37,372 nucleotides of DNA, taken from positions 1 through 37,372 of the forward strand of contig CAIOYH010000228.1 of NCBI GenBank assembly GCA_903862465.1, read 5' to 3'. The stretch comes from an uncultured bacterium. GTDB taxonomy: Bacteria; Bacteroidota; Bacteroidia; Bacteroidales; CAIWKO01. The notes under the pieces were generated by a model. That model saw only the letters and a list, made by a program, of their open reading frames with translations, was not told where the DNA came from and did no database searches. The position numbers were made by a program, and so were the translations under genes. Positions 1 through 8,514 of the stretch are shown one piece after another (the first letter of the stretch is position 1; every line of letters starts with the position of its first letter).

Positions 1-215
1 ACTTTGAGTCGCTTACTATCAACTTTGAGTCGCTTACTGTTAACTTTGAGTCGCTTACTGTCATCTTTGAGTCGCTTACTGTCAACTTTGCGTCGCTTAC
101 TGTTAACTTTGAGTCGCTTACTGTCAACTTTGAGTCGCTTACTATTAACTTTGAGTCGCTTACAATCAACTTTTGTTCCCTTACACTCAACTTTTGGGCA
201 CTGAAAGTCAACTTT
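1..215. repeat. 21-bp tandem array 1 (cut by window edge)
   Basis: About ten consecutive 21-bp units of the form ACTTTGAGTCGCTTACT plus a variable four-base tail (ATCA, GTTA or GTCA). The first eight are nearly identical. The last two (169-210) keep only the ACTTT start and the TCA end and are strongly degenerate. The array is cut at base 1, so its true length is unknown. Because 21 is divisible by three, every frame gives a heptapeptide repeat, so the open frame through it is not evidence of coding. Its sequence is unrelated to the two other 21-bp arrays in the window. Confidence 0.95.
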
Positions 216-479
216 TGAAAAATAATTCATTACTAATAAATATAAACAGTAGATTATTAGTGCGTTATAATTTACTTATAGTAAAATCATACTTTCTGTT
301 CTTATGTGCTACATTATGTAGTTTCAAATGATAGAATAGCAAATGACACTAACGACAAATGACCACTAATGACTACCAATAACTATCAATAACAATGAAC
401 GAAAATTAAACCTTCGACCATCTCATCCATCTAACCAAAAATAAATGCAACAAATAATCCATAACATCAAAAAAAATAC
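216..479. other. AT-rich low-complexity intergenic tract
   Basis: No gene is seen between the tandem array and the promoter of the lipoprotein gene. From about 340 to 420 the sequence is built from loosely repeated words such as AATGACCACTAATGACTACCAATAAC. This resembles the other low-complexity intergenic tracts of this window. No hairpin terminator was recognised. Confidence 0.6.
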
Positions 480-487
480 TACCTTTG
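480..487 (+). promoter_or_regulatory. Promoter -7 box TACCTTTG
   Basis: Matches the Bacteroidota -7 consensus TAnnTTTG and lies 71 bases before the ATG of the lipoprotein gene. No convincing -33 TTG is present at the usual distance, so the call rests on the -7 box and its position. Confidence 0.55.
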
Positions 488-558
488 TGCAACGATTCAC
501 TCTAAAAAATCGTTCTATCATAATCAACAACAATATGCACCTTTAAAATGTATTTTAT

Positions 559-1008
559 ATGAAGCAAATTAAACAATTCATGCTGAGATTTCGTGCCCGC
601 GGCTTGAAATATACCCTTTGGGCATTAGGATTTGCAGGTTTCGGGGTGATGATGTCGTGCCATAAAATGCCCGATCCGATAGCGATGTATGGCGCGCCCT
701 ATCCCGACAATAGTATCAATTTCCACGGCAAGGCATCCTCGCAAGATTCGCTGAAACCCATTCCCAACCTGAAGGTGAAGCTTTATGTGGATGGTTTCGA
801 TACCGTTTATGGCAGCACCAATGCGCAGGGGGATTATTCTTTGTATCAATATGCCTACGAGAATCAAAACGTGAAACTGATTTTTTCGGATGTTGATGAC
901 TCGCTAAACGGGCGTTTCGTGACCAACACCACAGCCACTACGGTGAGCTTTCGAGATGTGAACAATGGAGAACATCAAGCGGATGTGGCGTTGGAGCGCA
1001 AACCCTAA
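559..1008 (+). CDS. Putative lipoprotein of the radical SAM/lipoprotein system
   Basis: A 149-residue protein with a basic N-terminus, a hydrophobic stretch (about 18-31) and a lipobox GVMMSC ending at Cys34, so it should be a lipid-anchored envelope protein. After the anchor comes a MYGAPYPD segment (43-50), then a small beta-rich region (about 62-147) with a G-D-Y turn like carboxypeptidase-regulatory or CNA-B folds. Its close pairing with the radical SAM gene 42 bases downstream matches the two-gene rSAM/lipoprotein system known from Bacteroidota (TIGR04133/TIGR04134, from memory). In that system the MYG-type motif follows the anchor. Its role is unknown; being the substrate of the neighbouring enzyme is an inference. 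The ATG follows a TAnnTTTG box by 71 bases. Confidence 0.8.
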   Translation: MKQIKQFMLRFRARGLKYTLWALGFAGFGVMMSCHKMPDPIAMYGAPYPDNSINFHGKASSQDSLKPIPNLKVKLYVDGFDTVYGSTNAQGDYSLYQYAYENQNVKLIFSDVDDSLNGRFVTNTTATTVSFRDVNNGEHQADVALERKP

Positions 1009-1050
1009 GGCGGGATGCCTCGGGGGACAAATCGAACCTAATAGAGTTTT

Positions 1051-2139
1051 ATGAAAGAGCATCGCCCAAGTTTTCGGCAGCGTATGTCGCTGAATGTGTT
1101 TAACCGTTATGTGAATGTGCAATCGCAGTTGCATGAATTGAGCTATTTATTTTGGGAATGTACGCTGCGCTGCAACATCAAGTGCATCCATTGCGGCAGC
1201 GATTGTCGGAGCGATGCGCGCTTTGGCGATATGCCCAAGGAGGATTTCCTGAAGGTGACCGAAAGCGTGAGTCGGGTGTATGACCCGAACAAGGTGATGG
1301 TGGTGATTACGGGTGGCGAACCTTTGATGCGCAAAGATTTGGAAGAATGTGGACGTGAACTGCATCGGCAGGGCTTTCCGTGGGGAATGGTTACTAACGG
1401 TTTTGCGTTGACGAAGGAACGCTTCGGCAAGTTGTTGGACAGCGGCTTGCGTTCGATGACTATCAGCTTGGATGGCATGGAGGCAAACCACAATTGGATG
1501 CGCGGCAATCCGCATAGTTTCGAGAAAGCTGTGAATGCTATCCGTTTGGCTGCGAGTGCGGGTGAGGAAATCGTTTACGATGTGGTTACCTGCGTGAATC
1601 AGCGCAACTATGAGGAACTACACCAATTGAAAGACCTTTTGGTGATCCTTGGGGTGAAGCAATGGCGTTTGTTTGTTATCAGTCCGATAGGCAGGGCTGC
1701 GGAAAATCCTCTACTCGACATCAGCAACGAGCAATTACGCGGCGTGATGGAGTTTATTAAAAGCAACCGTAAGGAAGGCATCATCAAAACGAGCTTTGGT
1801 TGCGAAGGTTTCTTGGGCGCTTATGAATCGGAGGTGCGGGATGGGTTTTTCTTTTGTCGCGCGGGCGTCAACATCGCTTCTATCTTGGCGGATGGCAGCA
1901 TCTGCGCATGCCCCAACATCAATAGGGATGCCTTTTCGCAAGGCAATATCTATAAGGATGATTTCGTGACGGTGTGGAACTCCAAGTATCAAGCTATGCG
2001 ACATCGCGAATGGACGAAGGAAGGGCAATGTAAGGATTGCAAGGAATTCAAATGGTGTCGCGGCAATGGCATACATCTACGCGACACGGAAAATCATGAT
2101 GTGTTGCGCTGCCATTACAAGATGTTGCAGAGCGAATAA
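1051..2139 (+). CDS. Radical SAM/SPASM protein of the rSAM/lipoprotein system
   Basis: A 362-residue radical SAM enzyme. The CxxxCxxC cluster-binding motif CNIKCIHC starts at Cys41, and GGEP follows at about residue 90 in the place typical of the SAM-binding GGE motif. The C-terminal third carries many cysteines (CRAG, CACPN, CKDCKEFKWC and a final C before HYKM), the pattern of a SPASM domain with auxiliary iron-sulfur clusters. SPASM enzymes usually modify peptides or proteins. The gene sits directly behind the lipoprotein gene, probably in the same transcript, and matches the TIGR04133-type partner of that lipoprotein. It ends convergently six bases from the next gene, with no clear terminator between them. 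The chemistry performed is unknown. Confidence 0.85.
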   Translation: MKEHRPSFRQRMSLNVFNRYVNVQSQLHELSYLFWECTLRCNIKCIHCGSDCRSDARFGDMPKEDFLKVTESVSRVYDPNKVMVVITGGEPLMRKDLEECGRELHRQGFPWGMVTNGFALTKERFGKLLDSGLRSMTISLDGMEANHNWMRGNPHSFEKAVNAIRLAASAGEEIVYDVVTCVNQRNYEELHQLKDLLVILGVKQWRLFVISPIGRAAENPLLDISNEQLRGVMEFIKSNRKEGIIKTSFGCEGFLGAYESEVRDGFFFCRAGVNIASILADGSICACPNINRDAFSQGNIYKDDFVTVWNSKYQAMRHREWTKEGQCKDCKEFKWCRGNGIHLRDTENHDVLRCHYKMLQSE

Positions 2140-2145
2140 AAAAGC

Positions 2146-4296
2146 TTATTTCGGTTTATATTTTTGTGCGCGTTGCATGATGTCAAGCTCAGCGCCTTTG
2201 TCGCCCATAGAGCGATAGGTCTGCGCCATATTGGTGTAGATGGCATAACGGTCGGGTTGGATTTCCAAAGCTTTCTTAAAATAAGATATTGCGAGAGGAA
2301 AATTGCGACGAATAGCATAGACTATACCCATATTCTCTAAAGAAGATTCATTCTTGGGATCAATGTTCAAGGCACTGATGAAGTATTGCTCGGCTTGGTC
2401 GAGGCGATTCAAATCCTGACCATACACCTCGCCCATTTTGCTGAGGGCATCCACATATTTTGGTTTGATTTCCAAAGCACGATTGAGCGCCATCACAGCG
2501 GAATCCACCTTTTTGGCTTCGCGATAGGCGATACCCAAACCCAAATAGTTTTCCGCGACATTGGGCTTATATTGATTCAACATTTTATAGCATTTAATAG
2601 CTTCGCCGTATTGGGAGTTTTTGTTGGCAGTTTGCGCCAAGAACAATAGATTGTCGAGCGCAAAGCGATACTTGGGGTTCATCTTCAAACAATTCTCGAA
2701 ACATACACGACTCGCCTCATAATTCTTCAATTTGATGTTGGCATTGCCCAACAATAGCCATGCATTCAAATTCTGAGGATAAATCTCCACAGCACGATTC
2801 AAATAACCTATAGCATGCATCACATATTGCTCTTTTTGGGCTTCATTCTTGGTAGAATCGGCTTTCTCTAACAATTTTCCACCTGCCGAAGTATTGCATT
2901 TGGTGCTATTGGTGGAAACGTTTACGTCGGTGGTGAACAAGGTGAAATCATCCATCCACACGCGGTTGCGGGAAATGGTTTTGGCAGAATATCCAACAAG
3001 AATAATGCACAGCAAAACCGTCGCCATGGTGCGATAGGTTTTGGCGTCTTTCATTTTCTTGCGCATCACTTCGGTGATGAAATAGGCGACTATCACCGTG
3101 AAGCCCAAGAGGGAGGTGAACATGAAGCGTTCGTTCATAAACGCTCCGATATTGAACACGAGATTGGAAACGATGGAGAAGGTGATGAAAAAGAATAAGA
3201 GCGCAAAAGCGATGATGCCTTTCTTGGAAATTTTGAGGAAGGCAAAAACAAATAGTCCTGCAAAAATAAGCAAGGAGAGCAACGCCCGATAATCGTTGAA
3301 ACCAATGATAGGGATTTGTTTGGGATAATAATCGTGGGTTAATGGATGGGGGATGAATAATAAGCCAAGATATTTGAGCCATGTCAACATAATGGTGGCA
3401 TATTTCTGCATCAAGGTGGCACCGAGAAAGGGGTCGTTTAGGAGTTCCACGGCATTTACATTGCTGATACGCGAACCTATCATGCTTACACGTAAGACAA
3501 AATAAAATATCACCGACAATAGTAGCGGAGCCAACACCATCACATAATCGCGGGGCTTTGCTTTGGTGAAAACATACAGCATTAAGGGGATGATGGCGAC
3601 AAATGTCAGCGCGTTTTCTTTGGATAATATGGCAAGAAAGAAAAGTAACAGGTTAATCGCCAACAAATATATCCTAGGTTTTTCGATGTATTTCAAACTC
3701 AAATAAACCGTCAGCAAGGAGAACAAAAGGCAAAGGATTTCGTCGCGCCCTTTGATGTTAGCCACCACTTCGGTGTGTAAAGGATGTGCCACAAACAAAA
3801 TGGTGGCGACAAAAGCTAAGGATAAATACCACCGATTTGCTTTGAAGCCAACAAAAAGCTTTTGCAAAATCACATACAACAACATGCACGCGACGGCATA
3901 CAACAAAATATTCAACAAATGCCCTACAAAAGGGTTAAACCCAAAAATCTCCTTCTCAACAGCGAACATCACCTGCGACAATGGTCTGTAGCGACCGCCC
4001 GGCAGCAGATTATTCTTTCCCAAGAAACCTACAAAGGCATCGTTGGTAAAAATCTCCTTTATCCCTGCAACTCCTTTTTTGGTGAAGGTGTTTTGCGTCA
4101 CCATCAGAGAATCATCGAGGGTGTAGTTTAAATCGAGGGTATCAGCATAAAGAAGCAGGGCAAACAGAAACACTATCCATTTGACGTAGGTTGGATTGGA
4201 AAGAGTCGCCTTTTCCTGTTCGATTTTGGGAAGATTTTCGCGCACGACATTTTTGTGCACAGTCGCCTTGCGCTTTTCTACTTTGCCTTTCGCCAT
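2146..4296 (-). CDS. TMTC-like polytopic membrane protein with C-terminal TPR repeats
   Basis: A 716-residue protein. The first ~470 residues hold about ten or eleven hydrophobic segments, and the rest is a run of about six TPR units. The N-terminal part has features of GT-C fold glycosyltransferases and of TMTC (transmembrane and TPR) O-mannosyltransferases: DD at 61-62 after the first membrane segment, YRPL at 103-106, HPLHTE at 171-176 and GRDE at 183-186. GT-C enzymes use lipid-linked sugars and acidic residues in the first external loop. It is probably a membrane glycosyltransferase, but the substrate cannot be deduced. It starts six bases after the PP2C/LysM gene, so the two should be co-transcribed from the promoter at 5737. 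Alternatively it is a structural TPR membrane protein without catalytic activity. Confidence 0.72.
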   Translation of the reverse strand: MAKGKVEKRKATVHKNVVRENLPKIEQEKATLSNPTYVKWIVFLFALLLYADTLDLNYTLDDSLMVTQNTFTKKGVAGIKEIFTNDAFVGFLGKNNLLPGGRYRPLSQVMFAVEKEIFGFNPFVGHLLNILLYAVACMLLYVILQKLFVGFKANRWYLSLAFVATILFVAHPLHTEVVANIKGRDEILCLLFSLLTVYLSLKYIEKPRIYLLAINLLLFFLAILSKENALTFVAIIPLMLYVFTKAKPRDYVMVLAPLLLSVIFYFVLRVSMIGSRISNVNAVELLNDPFLGATLMQKYATIMLTWLKYLGLLFIPHPLTHDYYPKQIPIIGFNDYRALLSLLIFAGLFVFAFLKISKKGIIAFALLFFFITFSIVSNLVFNIGAFMNERFMFTSLLGFTVIVAYFITEVMRKKMKDAKTYRTMATVLLCIILVGYSAKTISRNRVWMDDFTLFTTDVNVSTNSTKCNTSAGGKLLEKADSTKNEAQKEQYVMHAIGYLNRAVEIYPQNLNAWLLLGNANIKLKNYEASRVCFENCLKMNPKYRFALDNLLFLAQTANKNSQYGEAIKCYKMLNQYKPNVAENYLGLGIAYREAKKVDSAVMALNRALEIKPKYVDALSKMGEVYGQDLNRLDQAEQYFISALNIDPKNESSLENMGIVYAIRRNFPLAISYFKKALEIQPDRYAIYTNMAQTYRSMGDKGAELDIMQRAQKYKPK

Positions 4297-4302
4297 AAGG
4301 TA

Positions 4303-5709
4303 CTACTTAATAGGAATCATCAAATCCCGACCGGCTCTCACCGATTTTTCGTCTTTGATATCATTGGCACGCATAACAGACGCCTTTTCAACCTTAAACC
4401 TTTTGGCAATAGCATCCAAAGTTTCGTTGGGAGCCACGGTGTAATCCGCACGTATGGGGATTTGAAGTTTTTGGTTCTCGCCTATGTTATCGTTCTTGAG
4501 TTTGTTTTTGAATTTGATGAACGACACAGGCACGCCAAACTTGGTGGCAATTTTTCCTAACACCTCCCCTTTCTTCACAGAATAGCTCACCCATAAAGTA
4601 TCGGGCTTAGCGGGAGGCGCATTGTTGGTGGCGATACTATCTTTTGTATGTTTCTGAATAGAGTCGGTGGTGGTGGGTTTCGAAACGGGAACCATGTTGG
4701 AGTTGACGCTTTCTTTGATAAACAAATCCCAAACGATATACGCCAAAAACAATACGCCCAAAATAATCACCACCATGCGAAGCTTGCGACGTGCATCGGC
4801 GGAAAGGTTTTTCAATATCGGCAGGTTCATCAGCTTCGATTCGCGAGGCGCTTTGGGTTCGCGGGCTTCTCTTTCGGGATGCTGTGCTTTGCGCTTTTCG
4901 GATTTTATTTCTTTTTGTTCCGCATTCGCCGTAACGAATTTGGATTTTCGGTTGGAAACATTATAGAACAATATCAATTGCTCGGTGATGTTGTCCACGC
5001 CGCCTTTTTCGTTGGCGAGTTGGGTTAGTTTCATGGCTTTGTGTTGCACGGAAACTGTGTCGCACAACACTTCTTCTATCTCGGCATCGCTCAACATGCC
5101 CGTCAAACCATCGGTGCACAACAACACGACATCATCATTGGCGGGAACCACAGGCGACACACCCACTTCCACTTCCACGTCGGGACCTATGCCCAATGCC
5201 CTTGTGATTTCGTTCTTACGCGGATGTTGCTCGGCTTCGGATGCTTGAATCAAGCCTTGATCCACCAAAGTCTGCACATAGGAATGGTCGCGGGTGAGTT
5301 GATAGAGTTTCTTTTCGGAAAACACATAGATGCGACTATCGCCCACATGCGCATAATACACTTTGTCGGAACGCACTATCGCCATCACGACGGTGGTGCC
5401 CATGCCCGAGAGTTCCATGTTTTCGCGTGATTTTTTATATACCACCGAATTGGCAAACTCTATGGCGGCAATCAGGGCGTCTTCGGGCATGTCGAAGTAG
5501 TGATTTTCGAGAAATGCACGTATATTTTCCACTGCAATGCGCGAAGCTGCCGCTCCACCCACATGTCCACCCATGCCATCGCACACGACAAACACATGTC
5601 CATTGATACATTCAAAATAACCCATATAGTCTTCGTTCTCTTGTCGCACTAAGCCTACATCGGTAGAGTTGCCGAAATCGAAGTTCTTTAAATCTTTTGT
5701 TTTTGCCAT
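4303..5709 (-). CDS. PP2C-type protein phosphatase with transmembrane anchor and two LysM domains
   Basis: A 468-residue protein with three parts. Residues 1-250 are a PP2C/Stp1-type Ser/Thr phosphatase domain with the metal-binding motifs NEDY (25-28), CDGMGGH (43-49), a later TDGLTGM and GGVDNIT. A basic linker precedes one transmembrane helix at about 315-335. The C-terminus has two LysM modules (about 372-418 and 420-467) expected to bind peptidoglycan outside the membrane. The ATG at 5709 is chosen because an upstream in-frame TTG at 5739 lies inside the promoter -7 box. It is followed six bases later by the TMTC-like gene. It could link cell-wall state to dephosphorylation of serine/threonine-phosphorylated proteins; no kinase is seen nearby. 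Confidence 0.85.
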   Translation of the reverse strand: MAKTKDLKNFDFGNSTDVGLVRQENEDYMGYFECINGHVFVVCDGMGGHVGGAAASRIAVENIRAFLENHYFDMPEDALIAAIEFANSVVYKKSRENMELSGMGTTVVMAIVRSDKVYYAHVGDSRIYVFSEKKLYQLTRDHSYVQTLVDQGLIQASEAEQHPRKNEITRALGIGPDVEVEVGVSPVVPANDDVVLLCTDGLTGMLSDAEIEEVLCDTVSVQHKAMKLTQLANEKGGVDNITEQLILFYNVSNRKSKFVTANAEQKEIKSEKRKAQHPEREAREPKAPRESKLMNLPILKNLSADARRKLRMVVIILGVLFLAYIVWDLFIKESVNSNMVPVSKPTTTDSIQKHTKDSIATNNAPPAKPDTLWVSYSVKKGEVLGKIATKFGVPVSFIKFKNKLKNDNIGENQKLQIPIRADYTVAPNETLDAIAKRFKVEKASVMRANDIKDEKSVRAGRDLMIPIK

Positions 5710-5736
5710 AACCGAATCATTAAATAATTGGAGGGG

Positions 5737-5744
5737 CAAATATA
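5737..5744 (-). promoter_or_regulatory. Promoter -7 box TATATTTG for the PP2C/TMTC operon
   Basis: Exact match to TAnnTTTG on the minus strand, 27 bases before the ATG at 5709. It overlaps the upstream TTG triplet, so translation from that TTG is unlikely. Confidence 0.65.
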
Positions 5745-5835
5745 CAAAAGATATTGTTTGGTGGGTTAAAAAAAATATTTCTTTTTAAAAGGAGGTGGTT
5801 AATAAGGGAAAATGAGGGGTGGTTTGGGGTAAGAA

Positions 5836-5925
5836 TTTTTGATTTTAGATTTGTGATTTATGGTTTGTGGTTTCGGGCATTTTTTACCACGGAGGCACGG
5901 AGAGCATAGAGAAACACTAAGGGCT
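5836..5925. repeat. Low-complexity intergenic words (two dispersed families)
   Basis: At 5836-5875 the sequence consists of GATTTTAGATTTGTGATTT-like words. Their reverse complement recurs at 16999-17040 and 23381-23415. At 5886-5921 comes ACCACGGAGGCACGGAGAG, a degenerate member of the CACAAAGGCACGAAG family also seen at 21781-21916 (opposite strand) and 29371-29411. No gene is present here. Confidence 0.55.
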
Positions 5926-5959
5926 TTCAGTTAATTCTATCCTTACAAATGCAGCAACC

Positions 5960-6403
5960 TTATTCCAAATCCTCCCCCTCTATCTTATCATTAAAGCTTT
6001 TTACAACCCACTCTTCTATTTTTTGTTGCTTAAATTCGAACCACATTTCGCGATAGTCTCCTGCATTGTCAACTTCATATTTGAATTCTCTGAAAGGCTT
6101 TCTTCTGTTTAAGGCGTTTACTAATCTTTGTTTTTCTGAAGCGGAATCGGGCAAACTCTCAGCAAAATCAGCCATGATTTGAAATGAATCGCTAGAGTCT
6201 AATCCATCAATTTCAATAAAATCCTTAGCATTTTTTCTTAGTTTCTTCTTATAATCCTTCCATGCATCTTCATCCGTTTCATAATGTTTGAGGGGATCAG
6301 GAAAGGATAAATACTCACCGGTTTTTTTGTTCAAAAAACATTTAAAACCCATATCAAGGTCTTCAGCAATTTCTTTTATTTGTTCTTTTGTGAGTGTTTT
6401 CAT
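5960..6403 (-). CDS. UPF0158 family protein
   Basis: A 147-residue soluble protein without signal peptide or membrane segment. The order of conserved pieces fits UPF0158: an N-terminal helix, a short hairpin CFLNKKTGEYLSF, then IDGLDSSDSFQIMADFAESL, NRRKPFREFK and a late aromatic stretch MWFEFKQQKIEEWV. Members are small acidic proteins of unknown function found singly in many bacteria. Its own -7 box lies 57 bases upstream, and the neighbours suggest no partner. Family assignment is by remembered motif pattern, so function is not claimed. Confidence 0.75.
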   Translation of the reverse strand: MKTLTKEQIKEIAEDLDMGFKCFLNKKTGEYLSFPDPLKHYETDEDAWKDYKKKLRKNAKDFIEIDGLDSSDSFQIMADFAESLPDSASEKQRLVNALNRRKPFREFKYEVDNAGDYREMWFEFKQQKIEEWVVKSFNDKIEGEDLE

Positions 6404-6459
6404 GTGCTGTTCAATATTCTTTTTTCTTTAGGTTGGTTCAACAAGATTTCAAAGCGATG

Positions 6460-6467
6460 CAAAGTTA
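6460..6467 (-). promoter_or_regulatory. Promoter -7 box TAACTTTG for the UPF0158 gene
   Basis: Exact TAnnTTTG match on the minus strand, 57 bases before the ATG at 6403. Confidence 0.55.
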
Positions 6468-6559
6468 CAAATTTTGCACATATCATGATTTAACCAAAGG
6501 GAAGTTTATAAGAATAGCATTGATTTAGGCACAGGCTAAACCGATTGAACTGCTAAATT

Positions 6560-7714
6560 TCATTCTTTAATTAATTTCACAACTTCAGTTTTGTCGTTAT
6601 AAACTAGTTTCAAAATATATAACCCTTCTCCAAGAATATCTAGATTAAGTTCAGTTTTTTCTTGTTGTAAAAGTTGTTCCAAAAGTAATTGTCCCTGTAT
6701 ATTGTAAATAGATATGATAGCACCCAAATTTTGTTCTTGGCTTTGAATTATAATTTTATCCACTGCGGGGTTTGGAAAAATACTAAACCTAGTGTGTTTC
6801 ATGTTTTCGTGTAATCCTAATTCGGATAAAGGACGACGCCAAACGCCTTGAGAAGTGGTTCCCACATAAAGATAAGGATCATCAACTGCAATAGAATAGG
6901 CTCCTGTTGATTCTAAACCCTGATTCATTGATGTCCAATTCTGACCTAAATTATATGAAATATATACTTTGCCACTATCAACTGCGATAAGGTTATTTCC
7001 AAAGGAAGCAATGGGTTCATGAGTAGCTGACAGTCCATTGTCAACATGAACCCAATTCGCACCATTGTCTGCCGACAAAAATCTCCCCCCAAATGTTGAC
7101 GCAAAAATATAAGTTCCACAAACGGCAAAGTTACGAACATCCATGCTAGTTAAACCATTGTTTACGGCAACCCAGTTTGCACCATTATTGGTTGATAAAT
7201 AAGCCCCATTAACCTCAACTCCTGTAAAAAAGTTTGTGCCATTGATGCCAACTGCATAGATATTATCAGCGCTTGGCAGACCACCAATGGGAGCATTCCA
7301 GGTTTGTCCATAATCATTTGATGTACGCACTCCCATCGAATTATATGCGCCTACCAACACCGTAGCACCTGATGCAGCTAATGAGGTTATACAACAAGAA
7401 GGAAAGCCATTGCCCATAATCGTCCATGTTAATCCGTTATCCGTAGAACGATAATCCCCTGCGAAAATGTACTGTCCGGATTTTGCAATTGCATTAATGT
7501 ATTTATAATCCGGTACGCCATTAGCCAATGACCAAGTTTGACCGTTGTTATATGACACATAAAGCCCTTCACCTAATGTGCCTGCAAATATGGTACTGCC
7601 TTTCGCCCCTACACTTGCTATATCAACACTAAATGGTCCGTTCAATTGCTGCCATTGAGCAGAAACAATTGAATAATTAAAGAGCAAACTCATAAGTAAA
7701 ATTTGAATTTTCAT
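6560..7714 (-). CDS. Secreted BNR-repeat protein with T9SS sorting domain
   Basis: A 384-residue protein that begins with a signal peptide (about 1-19, ending SAQ). The middle contains at least six BNR/Asp-box-like turns with the pattern N-G-x-x-W (for example NNGQTW, DNGLTW, NNGANW, DNGANW), as in beta-propellers of sialidase, sortilin or photosystem-stability type. The last ~75 residues start FSIFPNPAVDK, continue with ISIYNIQGQLL and LGEGLYILKL, and end VVKLIKE. This is a typical type A C-terminal sorting domain of type IX secretion, so the protein should be secreted or anchored at the cell surface. No catalytic function can be assigned. A promoter-like pair lies about 185 bases upstream. 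Confidence 0.88.
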   Translation of the reverse strand: MKIQILLMSLLFNYSIVSAQWQQLNGPFSVDIASVGAKGSTIFAGTLGEGLYVSYNNGQTWSLANGVPDYKYINAIAKSGQYIFAGDYRSTDNGLTWTIMGNGFPSCCITSLAASGATVLVGAYNSMGVRTSNDYGQTWNAPIGGLPSADNIYAVGINGTNFFTGVEVNGAYLSTNNGANWVAVNNGLTSMDVRNFAVCGTYIFASTFGGRFLSADNGANWVHVDNGLSATHEPIASFGNNLIAVDSGKVYISYNLGQNWTSMNQGLESTGAYSIAVDDPYLYVGTTSQGVWRRPLSELGLHENMKHTRFSIFPNPAVDKIIIQSQEQNLGAIISIYNIQGQLLLEQLLQQEKTELNLDILGEGLYILKLVYNDKTEVVKLIKE

Positions 7715-7898
7715 AAATTTATTTTTTTAAATTATTATTTCCATTTACGCTTGCAACATTTTTAATCTATAATGAGAGTAACACAAACCCACCCAATTTA
7801 AACAGGTTTCCTATTGTTATCATCATTTTTTCCTATTCTTTCAACCATAATAATTATACTTCAAAAAAATCACCATAATTGCTCTTCTTTTCAGGCAT

Positions 7899-7931
7899 CA
7901 AAAGTACAAAAAATTCCTCACATATACACAA
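7899..7931 (-). promoter_or_regulatory. Candidate promoter (TTG-N22-TACTTTTG) for the T9SS protein
   Basis: On the minus strand TACTTTTG (7899-7906) matches TAnnTTTG, and a TTTG lies about 22 bases upstream, inside the spacing range reported for Bacteroidota -33/-7 promoters. The leader to the ATG at 7714 would be long, about 185 bases. Confidence 0.45.
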
Positions 7932-8008
7932 AAAAACATATTTTAAATCAATTCAACTACAAAAATTTTAATTCGATAAAAAAAGAAATATCTCACTTAA
8001 AAAGTAAC

Positions 8009-8260
8009 GTTCGTCGCGATGCAAATTACGTTCGTTACGAATTAAATTACGAACGTCGCGATGCAAATTACGAACGTCGCGATGCAAATTACGAACGTCG
8101 CGATGCAAATTACGAACGTCGCGACGCAAATTACGAACGTCGCGATGCAAATTACGTTCGTCGCGATGCAAATTACGTTCGTCGCGATGCAAATTACGTT
8201 CGTCGCAATGCAAATTACGAACGTCGCGACGCAAATTACGAACATCGCGAAATAAATTTG
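8009..8260. repeat. 21-bp tandem array 2 (12 units, two alternating forms)
   Basis: Twelve 21-bp units of GAACGTCGCGATGCAAATTAC or GTTCGTCGCGATGCAAATTAC. Reading along the array, units 1-2 are the GTT form, 3-7 the GAA form, 8-10 GTT and 11-12 GAA. Units 2 and 12 are degenerate. The two forms differ only by AA versus TT, so the octamer ACGAACGT becomes its own reverse complement ACGTTCGT. Minor variants are GACGC for GATGC (units 6 and 11) and CGCAATG (unit 10). A 165-codon open frame from a TTG at 7814 runs through it, but a 21-bp period opens all frames, so coding is not supported. Confidence 0.95.
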
Positions 8261-8349
8261 ATTATAATAAAAATAATAAAACTTAGCAAGTTGCTAAACA
8301 ACAAGACATAAAGAAATGCTAGGGTCACAATCTTCAACCCCCCGTTGCG

Positions 8350-8383
8350 TGAAGGTTAGGCGGAGGTTCCACCTTCGTTTTTT
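8350..8383 (+). terminator. Terminator-like hairpin after array 2
   Basis: TGAAGGT (8350-8356) pairs with ACCTTCG (8371-8377), with one G-T pair, and is followed by six T. No recognisable gene lies upstream on this strand except the open frame through array 2. Moderate stem, so only tentative. Confidence 0.45.
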
Positions 8384-8514
8384 CTATCCTTTTAGGTTTC
8401 ACCTAATCTTTCATCCATAAAGCGACAGCCTCTACCTCTTCCCCAAATTAACCATCCAACCCATCCATCTATAAGCTTGTTTTTTTAGATAATTAAAACA
8501 CACCTCCACCTAAT

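Noticed and set aside
4-204. 66-codon leucine/serine-rich open frame over tandem array 1
   Set aside because: It is generated by the 21-bp period and fades out where the repeats degenerate.
8009-8260. CRISPR array
   Set aside because: Units are contiguous with only two-base variation, so there are no spacers, and no cas genes are present.
7814-8311. 165-codon open frame running through tandem array 2
   Set aside because: It starts with TTG, the N-terminal part is low-complexity, and the 21-bp period opens several frames on both strands, so openness is no evidence of coding.
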